Assembly (NCBI RefSeq): GCF_032854445.1
Contig: NC_088295.1
Location: 39,235,385-39,295,384, forward strand
Length of the DNA: 60,000 bases
Direction of reading: 5' to 3'
Origin: Liolophura sinensis
Taxonomy: Eukaryota > Mollusca > Polyplacophora > Chitonida > Chitonidae
Shown here: positions 57,701 to 60,000 of the stretch, piece by piece
Layout: every line of letters begins with the position of its first letter
Position numbering within the stretch: position 1 is the first letter of the stretch
Translations under genes and position numbers: made by a program
The notes under the pieces: model-generated
Databases searched by the model: none
What the model was told of the DNA's origin: nothing
The model's input: the letters and a program-made list of their open reading frames with translations, nothing else

Positions 57701-60000
57701 TTACGCTAAGCTTCAAAATATTTCACTTATATGGTGGGAGGAAACAGGGCTCTGTCGGAGGGAACCCACAACCATCTGCAGGTTGCTGGCAAACCTTCCC
57801 ATGTACGATCAGAGAGGAAGCCAGCATGAGCTAAACTTGAACTCACAGCAAACTACACTAGTGCTCTAGCACTCTTATTACCAAGAAACCAGACAACTAG
57901 ATGTATGGTGAGGAAAGGTAAAAACTGGTACTGGTAAGGCACACCCAAAGATCAACTAAAGTAGACTCAGACTCCATTGAGTGACTGCAAGGATTTCTCC
58001 ATCCATAAGACTATCCTCTGTTCTGAGTATGGTAGAAAACAATAAGCAAGAACGTCAATTATCACATTGATTAACTTGTTCTCCACTAAACGAGATGTTC
58101 TGATACAAATACTCGAGCAAAGCCATAGTAACACTGACACTGACTCAACTTACCTCTTGCTCCATCAACAACAGACACATCCTGGTTTTGTGAAGAGCAG
58201 AAATTTCTGAAAACAAAACAATGCATTACATTATTTTGGTTATAAAATTTGTTTTTAGAAAAAAGGAAGAAGTTCCTTCTCATCTTTCGGGATTTAACAA
58301 GTAAACATGATGTCAATAAATCAAAAGTCTATGAAGCAAAACAATAACACAAAACGAACAATACTACTTCTTTTTTTTAGGATAGATATGTATACATAGT
58401 CCAGGATGGACTAAACATCTGCGAAATAAGAAACTGTTTATTCCTGTTACAATTACACGAGTATGGGCTAAAAACAGCTGACTAGATGGCCCCAAAACTA
58501 GAAGAATTAGGGCATCACTGTATTTCACTGTATTGGTCTTGTATGTAAAAACAAACTTTCAGAGGCCTTAAATGATAATTTTGGTACTAAGAAATTTATC
58601 AAATCTCACTAAAAAATCTCTAAAGTGGCATTTTAAGGTGGATATATGTGTCAAGAATATTAAGCTTAGGTGAAATACAGTAGGTAACCTAAGATTATCA
58701 CAAGAAAATAGCTCATCATCTATGGCCACTATCACAAAATGTTAAGATGTTTTTAAGAAAATAAAATCGTATCCTAAGTGAAATCTGGCAAATCTTACCT
58801 TACATTTGCCAAAATATTCAGACAGGTAGACAAGACATGACGGAGCTCATTCTCACCGCACACAGGTAAAATCTGAGATAGACCCTGACCTGGAAGGAAA
58901 ATTGCTGACAACTGTATCATTCAAATTCCTCCACGTCAGATTCCTGATGAATGCAAATTTATTTCCATTATTTATTCTGTTAAATTGTTAGCGATGTTTA
59001 CTTTTTGCCAATCTTACAATCGCATCTGTATAAAGTGTACATGAAATGATTGTTTTTCATTTCTTAATACAAAAAAGTCCACAAAAAAACCTTCTTAATT
59101 TTCCTTTAGGGGCGTAATAATGGCTTCAAGCTACAGTTTTCCAAAGGCCTCAGCGGTGTGTCCTGAGAAAAGTAGCCTTGTGGTGATATAAATGATAGCA
59201 GCTGCCATAATACCTTTTTTCGAGGCAGAGCCTGAATTGGGGGCGCTGTGCTGGTCACATGTTCGCAATATGGTCATCAATGACTTCATTTCCGAATATT
59301 TCTGACCATTAGAAATATGCTTAATATGAGTTATTCAGACAAATAAAATATGCCTAAAATATGACCAATTTCCCTAATTAATTTGTGGCATGTACTGTTT
59401 TATTTTCTTTTAAACCATACCCTTCATTTTATTGTACCTGTTCAGGTTTGTTTATAAAATAAACATTTTTGTCACACCTTCTCATCTGGCAGTGTTTTGT
59501 ACTAATATACTGTTCGATTTTTTTTGCCCATTACCTATGAGTTTGTGTTGTGAGAGGTTAAGATGAGAGCTCTGGTCCAGCACATCGCTCAGGTTCTCCA
59601 GGTAGAAGGACAAGAGTTCCCACACCTTCTGCTTCTGCATACTGTCCAGGTTGGGCTGGCAGAACTCACTAGTGAAACATCAACAGTGCAGCTTAATATA
59701 CTTGATAAATTATAACGATATGTCTTGCGTTAAAGGGGCAATTGAAATACTTACACTGTACAGCTTACACTGTATACTGTGAGCTTACATTATTGCAGTG
59801 TGTATTTCAGCAGTGTGTATTTTGTCTTGGAAAACCTTGGTGATCAATGCACCATTGTCATCCAGTCAGTCACAAATATGCTCACTTTTACACATGTGGA
59901 TGTAAAGAGCATTTCACCATTCTTTCTTGGTAGACCTTGGTGACCATGGCCTCAATCTTAATGAAAGATCTTCTTTTCTCCACTGTCATCCAAAAAATGT
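41312..60000 (-). CDS. MMS22L: MMS22L, replication-fork repair protein (C-terminal half; 5' end beyond window)
   Basis: Exons in transcript order are (59892->60000, probable), 59535-59668, 58799-58889, 58154-58206, 57335-57455, 56741-56809, 56108-56266, 53394-53520, 52899-53069, 48595-48717, 47292-47390, 45836-45967, 44792-44850, 41848-41982 and 41312-41510. Phases agree at every junction, giving about 556 residues from exon 59535-59668 to the stop. Residue patterns match human MMS22L in order: VWELLSFYLENL, ENELRHVLS, RFLNHVLQN, QTWLRC, MSDVKAVFEKAE, LVLPHSLF and RKRGVGR at the end. MMS22L with TONSL loads RAD51 at stalled forks; the protein is a helical-repeat scaffold. Several introns carry large tandem arrays. 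Confidence in the family is high. Confidence 0.92.
41983..43830 (-). repeat. About 21 extra copies of an 86-88 bp unit containing an MMS22L 3' splice site and exon start
   Basis: On the minus strand each unit reads '...tgtgttgttgtag' followed by AGACACTGTGGGCCTGCTAG and GTGCTACTGGAGAT. These are the acceptor and first ~38 nt of exon 41848-41982. The native junction is the lowest-coordinate copy. Most copies keep the AG and the exon sequence. Spacing checked: 41941, 42028, 42114, and so on. Confidence 0.95.
44030..44256 (+). mobile_element. Near full-length tRNA-derived SINE, copy 9
   Basis: A box-like TGGCTGAGTGT at 44043-44053 and B box-like GGTACAAGTCC at 44086-44096 are about 33 nt apart, as in tRNA promoters. 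The common body and the caccaatcaaataa tail follow. It defines the SINE head for this family. Confidence 0.88.
44520..44650 (-). mobile_element. SINE relic, minus orientation, copy 10
   Basis: Degenerate 'atatttcacttgtataacgg' and 'accagcattatgat' blocks. Confidence 0.5.
44869..45101 (+). mobile_element. (CACT)n-tailed SINE-like insertion beside an MMS22L acceptor
   Basis: It is flanked by aaaaattaatt at 44858-44868 and 45102-45112 and ends in ccccaagcactcactcactc. The insertion point is about 18 nt from the 3' splice site of exon 44792-44850. The left target duplicate supplies the pyrimidine tract. Confidence 0.9.
47480..48050. repeat. 31-bp tandem array with higher-order structure, about 15 copies, interrupted by a SINE
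   Basis: The unit is 'ttaaccacttggccataaca' + 'ccatccccaac'. A multi-unit block containing 'aagttaactgcatgaccata' and 'gaaaccgcttggccata' recurs, showing duplication of groups of units. Confidence 0.9.
47926..48022 (+). mobile_element. SINE 3' fragment inside the 31-bp array, copy 11
   Basis: 'gcagatggtcgtgggtttcc' to 'acaccaataaaataaaca' splits array units on both sides, so it inserted after the array formed. Confidence 0.8.
48110..48485. mobile_element. Foldback/MITE element, copy 2 (inverted relative to 40385-40785)
   Basis: 'ctatgcataaatatacgttc', 'tttttgtgaagagagt' and 'gcccaccacagaattc' match the reverse complement of copy 1 along its length. Confidence 0.75.
49095..49200 (-). mobile_element. 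SINE relic, minus orientation, copy 12
   Basis: 'tttttcacttatacaatgtt' and 'gccagtattatgggagg' are diverged reverse-complement blocks. Confidence 0.5.
49285..50652. repeat. 25-bp satellite array, about 54 copies, self-complementary arms
   Basis: The unit is CTACAAATGGCGTTGTAGAC + CAAAT. CTACAA and TTGTAG alternate along the array, so each arm can pair with either neighbour across 6-7 nt loops. Main variants are TAGGCC/TAGACC and GCG/GCA. Confidence 0.95.
52899..53520 (-). CDS. MMS22L: MMS22L exons RIMCQMSDVKAVFEKAE and SLMNKIAYRTKACLY
   Basis: Exon 53394-53520 aligns with human LFNLSEVKSIFSKAQ. Its donor GAG|gtttat is poor. Exon 52899-53069 is 57 codons in phase 0, aligning with the human YLGEVLKYIKPYLG region, and uses the donor AAG|gtatga. 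Together they match a conserved block of the C-terminal half. Confidence 0.9.
53805..56107 (-). repeat. About 18-19 copies of a 118-bp unit (some 146 bp) built from an MMS22L exon 3' end, donor and intron start
   Basis: On the minus strand each unit carries CAGACCTGGCTCAGGTGTGC, 'tctccctcctcatcacag', GATTGTCTCAATATAAACAG and gtgtgttatcattcc. This equals the last ~70 nt of exon 56108-56266 plus the first ~48 nt of its intron. The low-coordinate units retain the longer exon form (gtttacctgactatcagacc). Confidence 0.95.
56108..59668 (-). CDS. MMS22L: MMS22L exons for the mid-protein helical repeats (six exons)
   Basis: Exon 59535-59668 (MQKQKVWELLSFYLENLSDV) corresponds to human VQRQTIWTLLSIYIDGVQEV. 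Exon 58799-58889 (ENELRHVLSTCLNILANVR) corresponds to human ESELRTVLSFLQAVLARIR. Exon 57335-57455 uses the donor AAAT|gtgagg; an earlier gtatgt would break phase. Exon 56108-56266 ends at a weak donor (ACAG|gtgtgt), and its 3' part is what the adjacent array multiplies. Confidence 0.9.
57003..57090. repeat. Short ~18-bp array, about 5 copies
   Basis: 'gacagcctcatgct' units with T/A variants, in an MMS22L intron. Confidence 0.8.
57645..57865 (-). mobile_element. SINE copy 13, minus orientation
   Basis: 'cacaaccatctgcaggttgc', 'gaggaagccagcatgagct' and 'aatatttcacttatatgg' blocks are in reverse order; the tail is degenerate. Confidence 0.75.
59892..60000 (-). CDS. MMS22L: Probable MMS22L exon cut by the window edge
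   Basis: One minus-strand frame is open (ending KVYQERMVKCSLHPH) and reaches a GT|gtaaaa site in the phase 2 needed by the next exon. The next exon starts one base into a codon. The position matches the segment before MVQRQTIW of human MMS22L. The similarity is weak and the donor is only fair. Confidence 0.45.

Overview
The window is animal nuclear DNA: AT-rich, with long introns, GT/AG splice junctions and no operon-like gene packing. Dispersed repeats suggest a marine lophotrochozoan, most likely a mollusc. One is a tRNA-derived SINE that ends in 'acaccaatcaaataaataaa'. Another is a short element with a (CACT)n tail, and a third is a LINE 3' end with an (ATTC)n tail. The taxon is inferred from repeat style and is not proven.

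Layout. (1) About 3203-15155, plus strand: the 3' part of the AEBP2 gene (PRC2 accessory zinc-finger protein). Five coding exons join in phase to a stop at 15153; the 5' part lies upstream. (2) 15156-24502: convergent intergenic DNA with a 50-bp tandem array rich in AP-1/Maf-like sites. (3) 24503-38282, minus strand: a complete 21-exon gene that I reconstructed from splice phases. It encodes about 940 residues with an acidic N-terminus, helical segments, a possible split C2-like region and a Pro/Gln-rich tail. I do not recognise the family. (4) 38430-41311: spacer with an E-box-containing upstream region and a foldback element. (5) 41312 to past 60000, minus strand: the C-terminal half of MMS22L, the partner of TONSL in replication-fork repair, in 14 well supported exons plus one likely exon at the right edge.

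The most unusual property is a set of tandem arrays built from exon edges or placed directly against them. In MMS22L, one intron holds about 21 copies of an 87-bp unit containing the 3' splice site plus the first 38 or so nt of the next exon. Another holds about 18 copies of a 118-bp unit containing the last ~70 nt of the preceding exon, its 5' splice site and 48 nt of intron. The unnamed gene has about six decayed copies of an exon 3' end with its donor. AEBP2 has a duplicated acceptor 84 bp upstream of the real one and a 30-bp array of branch-point/pyrimidine-like units against another acceptor. Two SINEs with clear target-site duplications also sit within 35 nt of 3' splice sites.

No functional link between the three genes is implied by their adjacency. 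Exon coordinates come from reading splice consensus and phase by eye. The AEBP2 and MMS22L identifications rest on recognisable protein similarity over many exons.
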